In this document: one piece after another, positions 8,376 through 16,155 of the stretch
Layout of the letters: each line of letters starts with the position of its first letter
How positions within the stretch are numbered: the stretch's first letter is position 1
Assembly: GCF_029338575.1 (NCBI RefSeq)
Contig: NZ_CP119992.1
Span: 372,001-436,000, forward strand
Length of the DNA: 64,000 nucleotides
From: Halomarina halobia
GTDB taxonomy: Archaea; Halobacteriota; Halobacteria; Halobacteriales; Haloarculaceae
Direction of reading: 5' to 3'
The notes under the pieces: model-generated
What the model was told of the DNA's origin: nothing
What the model saw: only the letters and a program-made list of their open reading frames with translations
Databases searched by the model: none
Translations under genes and position numbers: made by a program

Positions 8376-8825
8376 ATGCCCGACATCACCGTCTTCAAGG
8401 TCGACCTGAGCGGTTCGAGGTTCAACGCGCCCTTCTCGCGGCAGTACGAGGGCGGCGAGCGGGAGGAGAGCGAGGGCGAGAGCGGCGGCGGACGCGGAAA
8501 GCTCCTCGCGGTCGTCGGTCTCGTCGTCGCGCTCCTGACGGCCGTCGGCGGGTTCCTCGCCGTCAGGAGGTTCCGCGGGCGGGGCGGAGAGGAGGACGAG
8601 GAGGCCGGCGGCGAACCGGCCGAGTTCGACCCCGACACGTTCGAGACGGAGGAGGACCGGTCGAACCGTAAGCGCGCCGTCGCGGCCGTCGTCGGCCTCG
8701 CCTTCCTCGTCGGGACGGCGGCGGTCGTGAAGCTCCGCGGCGGCGACGAGGAGGGCGAGGAGTACGAGGACTACCGGGTCGACGTTGAGGGGCCGTCCGA
8801 GAACCTCGTCGGGGAACCCGAGTAG
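8376..8825 (+). CDS. Small membrane protein with two transmembrane helices, unknown function
   Basis: 149 residues from ATG 8376 (MPDITVFKVDLSG). The N-terminal ~40 residues are soluble and acidic. Hydrophobic segments lie at about residues 43-63 (LLAVVGLVVALLTAVGGFLAV) and 99-120 (RAVAAVVGLAFLVGTAAVVKL), separated by a strongly acidic loop and followed by an acidic tail. I recognise no family. The longer open frame beginning at 8217 would overlap the divergent peptidase and is less likely. A 37-nt gap separates it from the metalloprotease gene downstream on the same strand, so co-transcription is plausible. Confidence 0.7.
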   Translation: MPDITVFKVDLSGSRFNAPFSRQYEGGEREESEGESGGGRGKLLAVVGLVVALLTAVGGFLAVRRFRGRGGEEDEEAGGEPAEFDPDTFETEEDRSNRKRAVAAVVGLAFLVGTAAVVKLRGGDEEGEEYEDYRVDVEGPSENLVGEPE

Positions 8826-8862
8826 TCGGAAGGCCTTTGCCCCGCACCCGCCTCCCTCCGTT

Positions 8863-9816
8863 ATGAACTTCTATCGCGCGGTGCGGGCCGTCACGGACGC
8901 GTCCGGCGAGGGGCCCGTCGACTGGGTCGCGGTCGGCGACGCGGCGAAGGCGGTCACCGCGCCAGGGACGCTCGACCTCGCGCCGGCCGACGAGCGGGCG
9001 TACGCCGCCGACGTCCGAGCGGCGCGCGATCAAATCAGGTCGGTCGCGGGCGTCGACTTCGACCTCCCCGAGACGGTCGAGATCCAGAACCGCCACCACT
9101 GGATCGACGCGAACGTCGTCACCTTCGAGCGCATCCTCGACCTGCTCGAACCCGAGGCGGGGCTCATGCCGGGGATCGCGCGGTCGCTCAACACCGGGTC
9201 GATGGCCTTCGCCGTCGGCTTCCTCGCGAACAACGTCCTGGGCCAGTACGACCCGCGGCTGCTCTCCCCGGGTGCGGGGGACGACCACTCGCTCTACTTC
9301 GTCCACCCGAACATCCGGCGCGTCTCCCGCCAGCTCGACGCCGACGAGGACCGCTTCCGACGGTGGATCGCCTTCCACGAGGTCTCCCACGCCGCCGAGT
9401 TCGGGGCCGCGCCGTGGCTCACCGACCACCTCGAGGACCTCATCGAGACGACGCTCCGGGACCTCTCCGCCGCGCGCTTCAACCGCGACGACTTCCTCGC
9501 CATCGACACCACGATGACCGCCGTCGAGGGCTACGCCGAACTCCTGATGGACCAGACGTTCGACGAGGAGTACGAGGACCTCAGGCGAAAGCTCGACGCG
9601 CGCCGCCGGGGCGGCGGACCGATCGCACAGCTGATCCGCCGACTGCTCGGTCTAGGACGCAAGCGCCGCCAGTACGAGCGCGGCAAGGACTTCTTCGAGG
9701 CCGTCGTCAACGCCCGCGATCTCCGAACCGCGAACCTCGTCTGGGAGCGCCCCGAGAACCTCCCGACCGACGACGAACTGCGCAACCCGACCCGCTGGCT
9801 CACCCGCGTCGCCTGA
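8863..9816 (+). CDS. Zinc-dependent metalloprotease of the 'coenzyme F420 biosynthesis-associated' family
   Basis: 317 residues from ATG 8863; the 26 extra codons upstream overlap the previous gene and are low complexity. The zinc-binding HEVSH motif (His172, Glu173, His176) sits in the sequence RWIAFHEVSHAAEFGAAPWL, with a downstream EGYAELLMD segment that probably supplies the third ligand. This pattern fits the zinicin-like family found in actinobacteria and haloarchaea, often labelled F420-biosynthesis-associated, whose substrate is not known to me. No signal peptide or membrane segment is evident apart from a weakly hydrophobic stretch near 112-125. Confidence 0.8.
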   Translation: MNFYRAVRAVTDASGEGPVDWVAVGDAAKAVTAPGTLDLAPADERAYAADVRAARDQIRSVAGVDFDLPETVEIQNRHHWIDANVVTFERILDLLEPEAGLMPGIARSLNTGSMAFAVGFLANNVLGQYDPRLLSPGAGDDHSLYFVHPNIRRVSRQLDADEDRFRRWIAFHEVSHAAEFGAAPWLTDHLEDLIETTLRDLSAARFNRDDFLAIDTTMTAVEGYAELLMDQTFDEEYEDLRRKLDARRRGGGPIAQLIRRLLGLGRKRRQYERGKDFFEAVVNARDLRTANLVWERPENLPTDDELRNPTRWLTRVA

Positions 9817-9859
9817 CGCCGCGTCACAGCTCTCGGCCATCGTTACCGCTGTTGACGGG

Positions 9860-9865
9860 TATATC
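9860..9865 (+). promoter_or_regulatory. TATA box of the TauE/SafE gene
   Basis: TATATC within GGGTATATCTACG, about 45-50 nt before the ATG at 9910 in an otherwise GC-rich gap. This suggests a leader of roughly 20 nt. Confidence 0.45.
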
Positions 9866-9909
9866 TACGAGAGCCTTCTAGCGGCGGTACTCGGCTATCT
9901 TCGAGACCA

Positions 9910-10845
9910 ATGGCTAACCACTCCGCTATCGTCGACCCGGGATCGTTCGTCGAGAACCTCCGCTCGTTGCGCTACCGCGAGGTCCTGATGTCGCTCGCGA
10001 CCGCGGCCGTCCTCGCGGGGACGGTCGTCCTCTACCCCGGCGCGGACCGCGTCACGTCGACGCTCTCGGCGGAGGTGACGACCGGAACGCTCGCCCTCGT
10101 CTTCCTCGTCGCCGTCGTCGCAGGAGTGGTAAAGGGCGCTATCGGCTTCGGCTACGCGCTCATCGCGACGCCGGTGCTCGCCTCCGTCATCGACGTGGAC
10201 CCCGTCGTGGCGGTCGTCGTCCTCGCCGTCCCACCGTGGATGATCAACGTCTTTCAGGTGGGCGAGACGAACACCGGCCTCGACTACGTGCGCCGCGAGT
10301 GGCCGCTGATCGCGCTCGCGGTCGTCGGCACCGTCGCCGGCGTCACGTTCCTCGCCGAGTTCCGGACCGGCCCGCTCGTCCCCCTGCTCATCGCGCTCCT
10401 GATCCTCGCCTACGTGGCCTACCAGGTGCTCCGGAACTTCGTCGTGGTCGAGGAGGCCCACCACCCGGTCGCGCTCGGCGGCGTCGGCCTGCTGGAGGGC
10501 TTTCTCCTCGGCGCGGCGAACCTCGGGCCGCTCTTGCCCGCCTACCTCCACACCTTCGAGCGGGACCGCGAGCGCTACGTCGGCGGGCTGTCGATGGTGT
10601 TCGCGTTCGTGTTCACCGTGAAGATCGCCCAGTCGATCGCCGTCGGCCTGCTGACGCCGCCGCTGCTGTGGCTCGGCTGTGCGATCTCGGTCGTCACGCT
10701 CGTCGGCCTCTTTCTCGGCACCTACCTGCGCCGCCTCGGCGTCGACGAGACCTGGTTCAACCGCGCGGTCGTGGGGATGCTGTTCGTCATCGGGGTGAAC
10801 ATCCTCCGGAAGACCGCGCCGAAGGTGTTCGCCGGGGCGTTTTGA
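9910..10845 (+). CDS. TauE/SafE family sulfite/organosulfonate exporter-like permease
   Basis: 311 residues with about eight hydrophobic segments. The family signature is the repeated 'G..KGAIGFGYALIATP' type motif after the second helix (VVKGAIGFGYALIATPVLA, about residues 75-95), with a matching second-half motif GLLEGFLLGAANLGPLLPAYL near residue 195. TauE/SafE proteins move sulfite, sulfoacetate or related anions across the membrane. The N-terminal ~25 residues are cytosolic. It stands alone, with its own TATA-like box, so the substrate cannot be inferred from neighbours. Confidence 0.82.
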   Translation: MANHSAIVDPGSFVENLRSLRYREVLMSLATAAVLAGTVVLYPGADRVTSTLSAEVTTGTLALVFLVAVVAGVVKGAIGFGYALIATPVLASVIDVDPVVAVVVLAVPPWMINVFQVGETNTGLDYVRREWPLIALAVVGTVAGVTFLAEFRTGPLVPLLIALLILAYVAYQVLRNFVVVEEAHHPVALGGVGLLEGFLLGAANLGPLLPAYLHTFERDRERYVGGLSMVFAFVFTVKIAQSIAVGLLTPPLLWLGCAISVVTLVGLFLGTYLRRLGVDETWFNRAVVGMLFVIGVNILRKTAPKVFAGAF

Positions 10846-10871
10846 AGCGTCCCTTCTATTCCGAGCGCCGC

Positions 10872-11231
10872 TCAGTCCTCGGCGCGGAAGATCGGCGCGG
10901 GATGGCCGTCGTCGGCCTCCATCGCGCCGTCGAAGACGACGCGGTCGCCGATGGCCGCCTCGCCCTCGATGCGCGCCGTCACGCGCGCCGGACCGACCTG
11001 AACGATGCCGACGCGGTAGGGCCCCTCGAAGCCGACGGGCGGGACGGTGACCGTCGTCTCCGTGTAGACCTCCCCCTCCTCGGGGAGGTCGACGGCCTCC
11101 AGGTCGCGCCCGCCGCAGGCGTTACAGACGGAGAAGGGCGTGCCGTAGGTCGTCCCGCAGTCGGCGCACTCGACGCCGAGGAGGTCGCCCTCGCGCAGCG
11201 CGGCCGCCCACTCCCCGTGCGCGAGGCTCAT
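10872..11231 (-). CDS. DUF35 OB-fold / zinc-ribbon partner of thiolase
   Basis: 119 residues. The N-terminal rubredoxin-like zinc ribbon carries four Cys (ECADCGTTYG and SVCNACGGRDL, Cys22, 25, 36 and 39). An OB-fold follows (about 50-115) with the GPYRVGIVQV core. DUF35 proteins pair with thiolase or HMG-CoA-synthase-type enzymes. In haloarchaeal beta-ketothiolases a catalytic alpha subunit works with an OB-fold beta subunit, and this gene overlaps the upstream thiolase by 4 nt, so it is very likely that beta subunit. The start is fixed by the overlap with the thiolase stop. Confidence 0.88.
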   Translation of the reverse strand: MSLAHGEWAAALREGDLLGVECADCGTTYGTPFSVCNACGGRDLEAVDLPEEGEVYTETTVTVPPVGFEGPYRVGIVQVGPARVTARIEGEAAIGDRVVFDGAMEADDGHPAPIFRAED

Positions 11232-12394
11232 CGGCGCACCTCCATGACCGTCACGACGGTCGTACCGGCGTCGCCGCCCAGGTTGTGTGCCACGGCGCGC
11301 TCCGCCCCGTCGATCTGCCGTTTCCCGGCGTCGCCCCGGAGCTGTTCGGTCAGTTCGACGATCTGGCCGGTCCCGGTCGCACCGATCGGGTGGCCCTTCG
11401 CCTTCAGGCCGCCGGAGGGGTTGATCGGCCGGTCGCCGTCGAGGGCGGTCCGTCCCTCCTCGGCGGCGGGGCCGCCCTCGCCGTCCTCGAAGAAGCCGAT
11501 GGCCTCGCTCGCCATCACCTCCGCGCCGGTGAAGCAGTCGTGGACCTCGGCGAAGGCCATCCCGTCGGCGCTCGCTTCCGCCTGCTCGTACGCCTGCGCG
11601 GCGGCGTCGCGCGCGGCCCGCGTGGCGTGCGGGACGGGCTTCGCCGAGAGCGGGACGACGTCGGTCGCGTGCCCGACGCCGGCCACGTCGACCGGGGCGT
11701 CGTAGGAGTCGGCGCGGTCGTCGCCGGTGACGATCACCGCGCTCGCGCCGTCGGAGAACGGACAGCAGTCCATCAGGCGAAACGGATCGGCGACCAGCGG
11801 CGACTCGAGCACGTCCTCGACGGTGATCTCCTTGCCGAAGTGCGCGCGCGGGTTTCGCGTCCCGTTGGCGTGGTTCTTGACGGCGACGTGCGCGAGCTGC
11901 TCCTCGGTGGTGCCGTACTCGTGCATGTGGCGCTTCGTCAGCAGGGCGAAGACGCCGGGGAAGGTGAGGCCCGTCGGCTGCTCGTACTGCCGGTGGGAGG
12001 CGCTGGCGAAGATCCGCGTCATCTCGCCCGTCCCGAGCCCCGTCTCGGGGGTGCACCGCTCGACGCCGCCGACGAGGACGGTGTCGTGGATCCCCGCCTC
12101 GACGGCCTGGACGGCGTTCTTGAACGCGTTAGACGACGTGGCGCAGGCGTCCTCGAAGCGCTGGGCGGGGACGCCCGCGATGCCCACCTCCGAGGCGAGC
12201 TTCGGCGCGAGGTGTGTGTCGTTCTCGGTCAGCCCGCCCATCGCGTTCCCGAAGTAGAACGCGTCCACCTCGTCGGGGGAGACGCCCGCGTCGTCGTATG
12301 CGTCGAGCGCCGCGGCGGCGAACAGCTCCGCAAGGGTCGAATCGTGGACGCCGAACGTGGTCATTCCGGCGCCGACGACGCTTGCTCGTGTCAT
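11228..12394 (-). CDS. Thiolase family acetyl-CoA C-acyltransferase (alpha subunit)
   Basis: 388 residues from ATG 12394. The nucleophilic Cys84 lies in RFEDACATSSNAFKNAV. The other active-site blocks are FAEVHDCFTGAEV and the C-terminal KAKGHPIGATGTGQIVELTEQL. Length and motifs fit the SCP-x-like thiolase branch that works with DUF35 partners. The reaction is reversible cleavage or condensation of 3-ketoacyl-CoA. The longer frame to 12736 has no homologous sequence and was rejected as start. A TATA-like CTTAGT about 27 nt upstream suggests a leaderless transcript. It probably acts in fatty or branched acyl-CoA metabolism with the crotonase and MaoC genes nearby. Confidence 0.9.
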   Translation of the reverse strand: MTRASVVGAGMTTFGVHDSTLAELFAAAALDAYDDAGVSPDEVDAFYFGNAMGGLTENDTHLAPKLASEVGIAGVPAQRFEDACATSSNAFKNAVQAVEAGIHDTVLVGGVERCTPETGLGTGEMTRIFASASHRQYEQPTGLTFPGVFALLTKRHMHEYGTTEEQLAHVAVKNHANGTRNPRAHFGKEITVEDVLESPLVADPFRLMDCCPFSDGASAVIVTGDDRADSYDAPVDVAGVGHATDVVPLSAKPVPHATRAARDAAAQAYEQAEASADGMAFAEVHDCFTGAEVMASEAIGFFEDGEGGPAAEEGRTALDGDRPINPSGGLKAKGHPIGATGTGQIVELTEQLRGDAGKRQIDGAERAVAHNLGGDAGTTVVTVMEVRR

Positions 12395-12840
12395 CGTGCC
12401 TGTGTGGGACGTACGCGCACTAAGGTGTACCGCGATATGGCGCAGGCGGCCGAGTACGACGGCCCCACAAAAAGACCCTCCACTATCAGGGGAAACGGTG
12501 AACAGAACGATCCGCATGGTGTCGAGTGACCTCTCCCGAGGAGCGCCCACGAGGGCGTGAACGTCGAGGGCGGATCGGTCGGCGGCACGCGAACTTCCCC
12601 ACGGTGCAACATCCCCACGCACCCCAGCACGTATCGACCGTCCCGACGGAAGCAGGAGCGAACCGGCGCGGGCCGAACCGCGGATGGCGCGCGAAACCGG
12701 TCGCCTTCTCGGCGGAGAAGGTGCTGTCAGAGGCACGGACCAGGCGATGCGGTGGAGGGGTCACCCATTTTACGCGGCGACGACGCGGTGCGATGCGACG
12801 CAGTTCGTGTGACACGCCGCGCGGGCAGACGACGCGCTCG
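12395..12840. other. 446-bp intergenic region without a recognisable gene
   Basis: The region holds the thiolase promoter at its left end and otherwise only short GC-rich open frames with no family resemblance and no strong start signals. I see no tRNA-like fold, repeat array or mobile-element remnant. A short non-coding RNA cannot be excluded. Confidence 0.5.
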
Positions 12841-13062
12841 TCAGCGACCCGCGGGTTCGTCGCCGCCGGAACCGGGAAAGACGAGCCAGACGACGAGCGC
12901 GCCGAAGACGGTGCCGAGGAGCGCGATCAGGGCGACCTCGAGGGGCGTCGCGTTCCCCTGCGAGGTGATGAGACCGGCGGAGGCGCCGATGAGGAGCGCG
13001 AAGAAGGCCTTCAGTCGTCGCGTGAGCGACTCCCGGTCCTCGTCGGGCATCGGACCGACCAT
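12841..13062 (-). CDS. Small two-helix membrane protein, unknown
   Basis: 73 residues (MVGPMPDEDRESLTRRL...). Two hydrophobic segments, about residues 18-33 and 42-62, flank the short polar turn TSQGNATP, and the tail is short and charged. No family recognised. Its ATG (13062-13060) shares one base with the stop of the NTF2-like gene upstream (TGATG on the minus strand), which supports it as a real, translationally coupled gene. An alternative internal Met is residue 5. Confidence 0.6.
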   Translation of the reverse strand: MVGPMPDEDRESLTRRLKAFFALLIGASAGLITSQGNATPLEVALIALLGTVFGALVVWLVFPGSGGDEPAGR

Positions 13063-13436
13063 CAGAGCCCCTCCCGGGCGGTGCTGACGTGCATCCCCGC
13101 GAAGCGCCACCCGCCGTCGCGGACGAGCGTGCCGCTCCAGCGCGTGTCGAACTCGAACCTGACCCCCCGGTCGACGTCCGTCCACGCCAGGAACACGTCG
13201 TCCGAGAACCACCCCGCGTCGTCGCGCCGCTCGACCGCCAGGTTCGAACTCCCGACGACCCAGTCGGTCGTCGTCCGGGTCTGCTCGCGCAACCCCGCCG
13301 CGATCTCGTCGTACCCGGCCAGTCGCTCCGAGAGGCCGAACTTCACCACCGAGGGGGCGTCGAGAAAGAAGGGGGCGAGCGGATCTCCGTTCCGGAGCGC
13401 CGCGTAGTACTCGCGGACTGTCGTCTCGGCGTCCAT
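13062..13436 (-). CDS. SnoaL/NTF2-like fold protein
   Basis: 124 residues. The N-terminal helix TTVREYYAALRNGDPLAPFF, the middle strands and the C-terminal 'WSGTLVRDGGWRFAGMHVS' are typical of the SnoaL/NTF2-like alpha+beta cone fold with a ligand pocket. Members include ketosteroid isomerases and many proteins of unknown role, so no reaction can be assigned. A TATA-like GTTAGG lies about 25 nt before the ATG, suggesting a leaderless mRNA. It is coupled to the small membrane protein downstream. Confidence 0.75.
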   Translation of the reverse strand: MDAETTVREYYAALRNGDPLAPFFLDAPSVVKFGLSERLAGYDEIAAGLREQTRTTTDWVVGSSNLAVERRDDAGWFSDDVFLAWTDVDRGVRFEFDTRWSGTLVRDGGWRFAGMHVSTAREGL

Positions 13437-13466
13437 ACGTGATCGTGCGCCCGACGGGACCTAACC

Positions 13467-14015
13467 CTACTGGAATCCCCGGTCGGCCTCCTCGACGAGG
13501 TCGCCGAACTCGGCCTCGAGGAGGCGCTCGGCCTCCTCGAACTCGTCGGCGAGCGCGTCGAGGTCGTCGGGCCGTCCCCGCCCGAATCCCTCGTAGGTCA
13601 TCGGTCCGTAGGCGGGACTGTCGACGGCGTCCATCACGTCCTCGAAGAAGGCGTCGGGGGTCGTCGGCGCGTCGGCGTGCGTCTCGACGACGGTCGCCAG
13701 GCGCTTCGCGGCGGTCTCGGCCTCGTCCTCGTCGGTCGGGGGCGAACGGACGCCGAACCGTCCCGTTCCGTCGGTCGGGAGGAACGGGTCGATGTCGTCG
13801 TCGATCCGTCGGGCGACCTCCGCGCCGACGCCGCGCACCTCGAACGGGTTCTTCGCGTACGTCTTGAGCTGGAAGACGCCCACCCGCGGGTGGGCGAGGA
13901 ACATGTCCTCGCCGATCCCCCGGCTCCGGTCGCCCGCGACGGCCCGCCACTCGGCCGGATCGGCCCTCGCGTCGACCACCTCGCGCAGGATGTCCTGCCA
14001 GTCCCGCACACGCAT
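13467..14015 (-). CDS. Conserved-looking haloarchaeal protein of unknown function
   Basis: 182 residues from ATG 14015. An acidic soluble protein with no membrane segment or recognised catalytic motif. Notable blocks are GIGEDMFLAHPRVGVFQLKTYAKNP near residues 35-58 and VGAEVARRIDDDIDPFLP. The C-terminal ~35 residues are predicted helical and acidic (LADEFEEAERLLEAEF). Codon use matches neighbours. It is divergent from the crotonase gene across about 105 nt. I do not recognise the family. Confidence 0.65.
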   Translation of the reverse strand: MRVRDWQDILREVVDARADPAEWRAVAGDRSRGIGEDMFLAHPRVGVFQLKTYAKNPFEVRGVGAEVARRIDDDIDPFLPTDGTGRFGVRSPPTDEDEAETAAKRLATVVETHADAPTTPDAFFEDVMDAVDSPAYGPMTYEGFGRGRPDDLDALADEFEEAERLLEAEFGDLVEEADRGFQ

Positions 14016-14120
14016 ACGGCGTCGGTTCGTCGCCGCCTCCAATGAACGTGTCGGCTCCGCGCGAACGCGCAGGCCCGGCGCGGGGGCAGAACTATACCGC
14101 CGCTGGCCATTCCCTCGCAC

Positions 14121-14897
14121 ATGTCCGAGACAGAACCCGTCCTGCTCGACCGCGACGGTGCCGTCGCGACGCTCACCGTCAACCGCCCCGACCGACTGAA
14201 CGCCCTCGACACGGAGGTGCTCCGGGCGTTGCTCGACGCGCTCGAGGGACTGCGCGAGGAGGACGTGCGCGCGCTCGTCCTCACCGGGGCGGGCGAGAAG
14301 GCGTTCGTCGCCGGCGCGGACATCGAGTACATGTCGCAGCTGTCGGTGGACGAGGCCCAGCGCTACGCCGAGCTGGGCCACCGGGCCACCGACGCCATCG
14401 AGGGGTTCCCCGCGCCCGTCATCGCCGCCGTGAACGGCTACGCCTTCGGCGGCGGCTGCGAACTCGCGCTCGCCTCCGACCTCCGCGTGGCGAGCGAGAA
14501 CGCCGTCATCGGGCAGACCGAGATCGACCTCGGCATCGTCCCCGGCTGGGGCGGCACCCAGCGCCTCTCGCGGCTGGTCGGCGACTCGATGGCCCGTCGC
14601 CTCGTCTTCTTCGCCGAGCGCGTCGACGGCCAGGACGCCCAGCAGATGGGACTCGTCGACGAGGTGGTCGCGCAGGGCGAACTCGACGACTACGTCGCGG
14701 ACATGGCCGCCGACCTCGCCGCGAAGCCCGCCTTCGCCCTGCAGGCGGCGAAGGAGGCGCTCAACTACGTCCACGAGTCCGACCTCTCGGCCGGGCTCAC
14801 CTACGAGCGCCGCCTCTGGAGCGGGCTGTTCGGCACGCACGACCAGCGTGAGGGGATGGAGGCGTTCGTCGAGAAGCGGGACCCGGACTTCGAGTGA
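14121..14897 (+). CDS. Enoyl-CoA hydratase/isomerase (crotonase) family
   Basis: 258 residues, standard crotonase length. The oxyanion-hole segments are visible: GEKAFVAGADIEYM (about 56-69) and AAVNGYAFGGGCELALASDL (about 99-118). The catalytic-region block IGQTEIDLGIVPGWGGTQRL (about 132-151) follows with its Glu/Asp residues. It most likely hydrates trans-2-enoyl-CoA to 3-hydroxyacyl-CoA. It stands alone but lies close to the thiolase/DUF35 pair and the MaoC-type hydratase, so fatty or branched acyl-CoA degradation is a reasonable context. Confidence 0.9.
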   Translation: MSETEPVLLDRDGAVATLTVNRPDRLNALDTEVLRALLDALEGLREEDVRALVLTGAGEKAFVAGADIEYMSQLSVDEAQRYAELGHRATDAIEGFPAPVIAAVNGYAFGGGCELALASDLRVASENAVIGQTEIDLGIVPGWGGTQRLSRLVGDSMARRLVFFAERVDGQDAQQMGLVDEVVAQGELDDYVADMAADLAAKPAFALQAAKEALNYVHESDLSAGLTYERRLWSGLFGTHDQREGMEAFVEKRDPDFE

Positions 14898-14990
14898 TCC
14901 GCCGCCCGGACTGCCCGCCGCGATAGCCCCCGCGTCACACCGTCCGAGACGCCGGACTGTGGCCCGACGAGGGCGGTTACCCGACCGGGG

Positions 14991-14998
14991 TTTATACT
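14991..14998 (+). promoter_or_regulatory. TATA box of the DUF892 gene
   Basis: TTTATACT in the sequence GGGGTTTATACTCC, 58-65 nt before the ATG at 15056. It predicts a transcription start near 15023 and a leader of about 30 nt. Confidence 0.5.
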
Positions 14999-15055
14999 CC
15001 TCTCAGGCGCAACGAGGCCGCTCATTGAGGTCGTGGACTAACGTCCGACCGCATC

Positions 15056-15562
15056 ATGTCCGCTGATTCCGACGCGCTCGAGCAGCTGTTCGAAGAGGGG
15101 CTACAGAAGGTGTACTACACCGAACAACAACTCGTCGACGCGCTCCAGCAGATGGAGGAGGAGGAGGTGTCCGACGAGAGGGTGAAGCAGGCGTTCTCGG
15201 AACACCGTGAGGAGACCCGGGGACACGTCGACCGTCTGGAGGAGGTCTTCGAGAGCATGGACGCGTCGCCCGAGACGAAACAGGACCGGGTCGTCGACGC
15301 GATGATTCAGGAGCACCAGGAGTTCGTGGAGCAGAACTCCGACGAGAGGGTCCTCGAACGGTTCGACATCGCCGCCGGACAGAAGACCGAGCACTACGAG
15401 ATCGCCACCTACGGCAACCTCACTCCCCTGGCCGCCGACCTCGGGATGGACGACGCCGCCGACAGACTCGAACGGAACATGCGCGAGGAGCAGGAGGCGC
15501 TCGACAGGCTCTCACGGATCAGCGAGCAGTTCGACCGGGAGCAGGAGCAGCAACAGGACTGA
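15056..15562 (+). CDS. DUF892 (YciE-type) ferritin-like protein
   Basis: 168 residues, predicted all-helical. The N-terminus DALEQLFEEGLQKVYYTEQQLVDALQQM and the second helix pair (KQAFSEHREETRGHVDRLEEVF) match the DUF892 four-helix bundle, with Glu/His ligands (YTEQQ, EHREET, IQEHQEF, EHYEIATYG) for a di-iron site. Bacterial YciE-like proteins are linked to stress responses; the reaction is unknown. The tail is Gln-rich (EQFDREQEQQQD). It has its own TATA-like box. Confidence 0.88.
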   Translation: MSADSDALEQLFEEGLQKVYYTEQQLVDALQQMEEEEVSDERVKQAFSEHREETRGHVDRLEEVFESMDASPETKQDRVVDAMIQEHQEFVEQNSDERVLERFDIAAGQKTEHYEIATYGNLTPLAADLGMDDAADRLERNMREEQEALDRLSRISEQFDREQEQQQD

Positions 15563-15662
15563 CCGATCCCTGACCGCTCTCCCTTCGTCGTCTCGCGTCG
15601 AAGCGCGCCGAGCCGCGCCGAGCCGATCTCCGGAGCCGGTCGGTGCGACGGGCGCGCTCATC

Positions 15663-16049
15663 TCACTCGAAGATGACGCCCTCGAACTCGCCGGTCAGCA
15701 CCACCTCGTCGTCCTCGTTGGTGCAGATGGCCTCGGCCGAGAGGTCGACGCCGCCGTTCCGATCCGCCACGTCGAGGACGGTCAGTTCGCAGCTGATCTC
15801 CTCGTCGGTGTAGACCGGCTTGCGAAACTCGAAGACCATGTCGCGAGCGAGGTAATCCAGGTCGCCGCCGAGCTTCGTCGGGAGCGTCGCCGTCAGCAGG
15901 CCGTGGACGACGACCCGCCCCTGCTCGTCCGTCTCGAGGTGGTGTTCCCCCTCGTCCTTCGAGATCTCGGTGAACTGCTCGACGTCGTCGCGCGTGAACG
16001 TCCGGGAGTAGGTGTAGGTGTCGCCCGGGGAGACGTCCGTGTCGCTCAT
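15663..16049 (-). CDS. MaoC-like hot-dog fold hydratase
   Basis: 128 residues from ATG 16049 (MSDTDVSPGD). Hot-dog fold with the hydratase-2-like N-terminal block YTYSRTFTRDDVEQFTEISKDEG and the VVHGLLTATLPTKLGG segment, which corresponds to the catalytic Asp/His loop of R-specific enoyl-CoA hydratases. The usual D-x4-H pattern is modified to DEGEHHLETDEQGRVVVHG. It probably hydrates enoyl-CoA or binds a related thioester. The upstream extension to 16133 lacks homologous sequence. It sits near the crotonase and thiolase genes. Confidence 0.8.
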   Translation of the reverse strand: MSDTDVSPGDTYTYSRTFTRDDVEQFTEISKDEGEHHLETDEQGRVVVHGLLTATLPTKLGGDLDYLARDMVFEFRKPVYTDEEISCELTVLDVADRNGGVDLSAEAICTNEDDEVVLTGEFEGVIFE

Positions 16050-16155
16050 GTCCGACCCTCCACCGTCCCCACGTAAAAATGCACCCCCGGCGGCTCCCGT
16101 CCGTTCCGCCCGTGTCTTCGGCGGTCGGGGCATCGCCCGCGCGTCGCCCGCCGAC

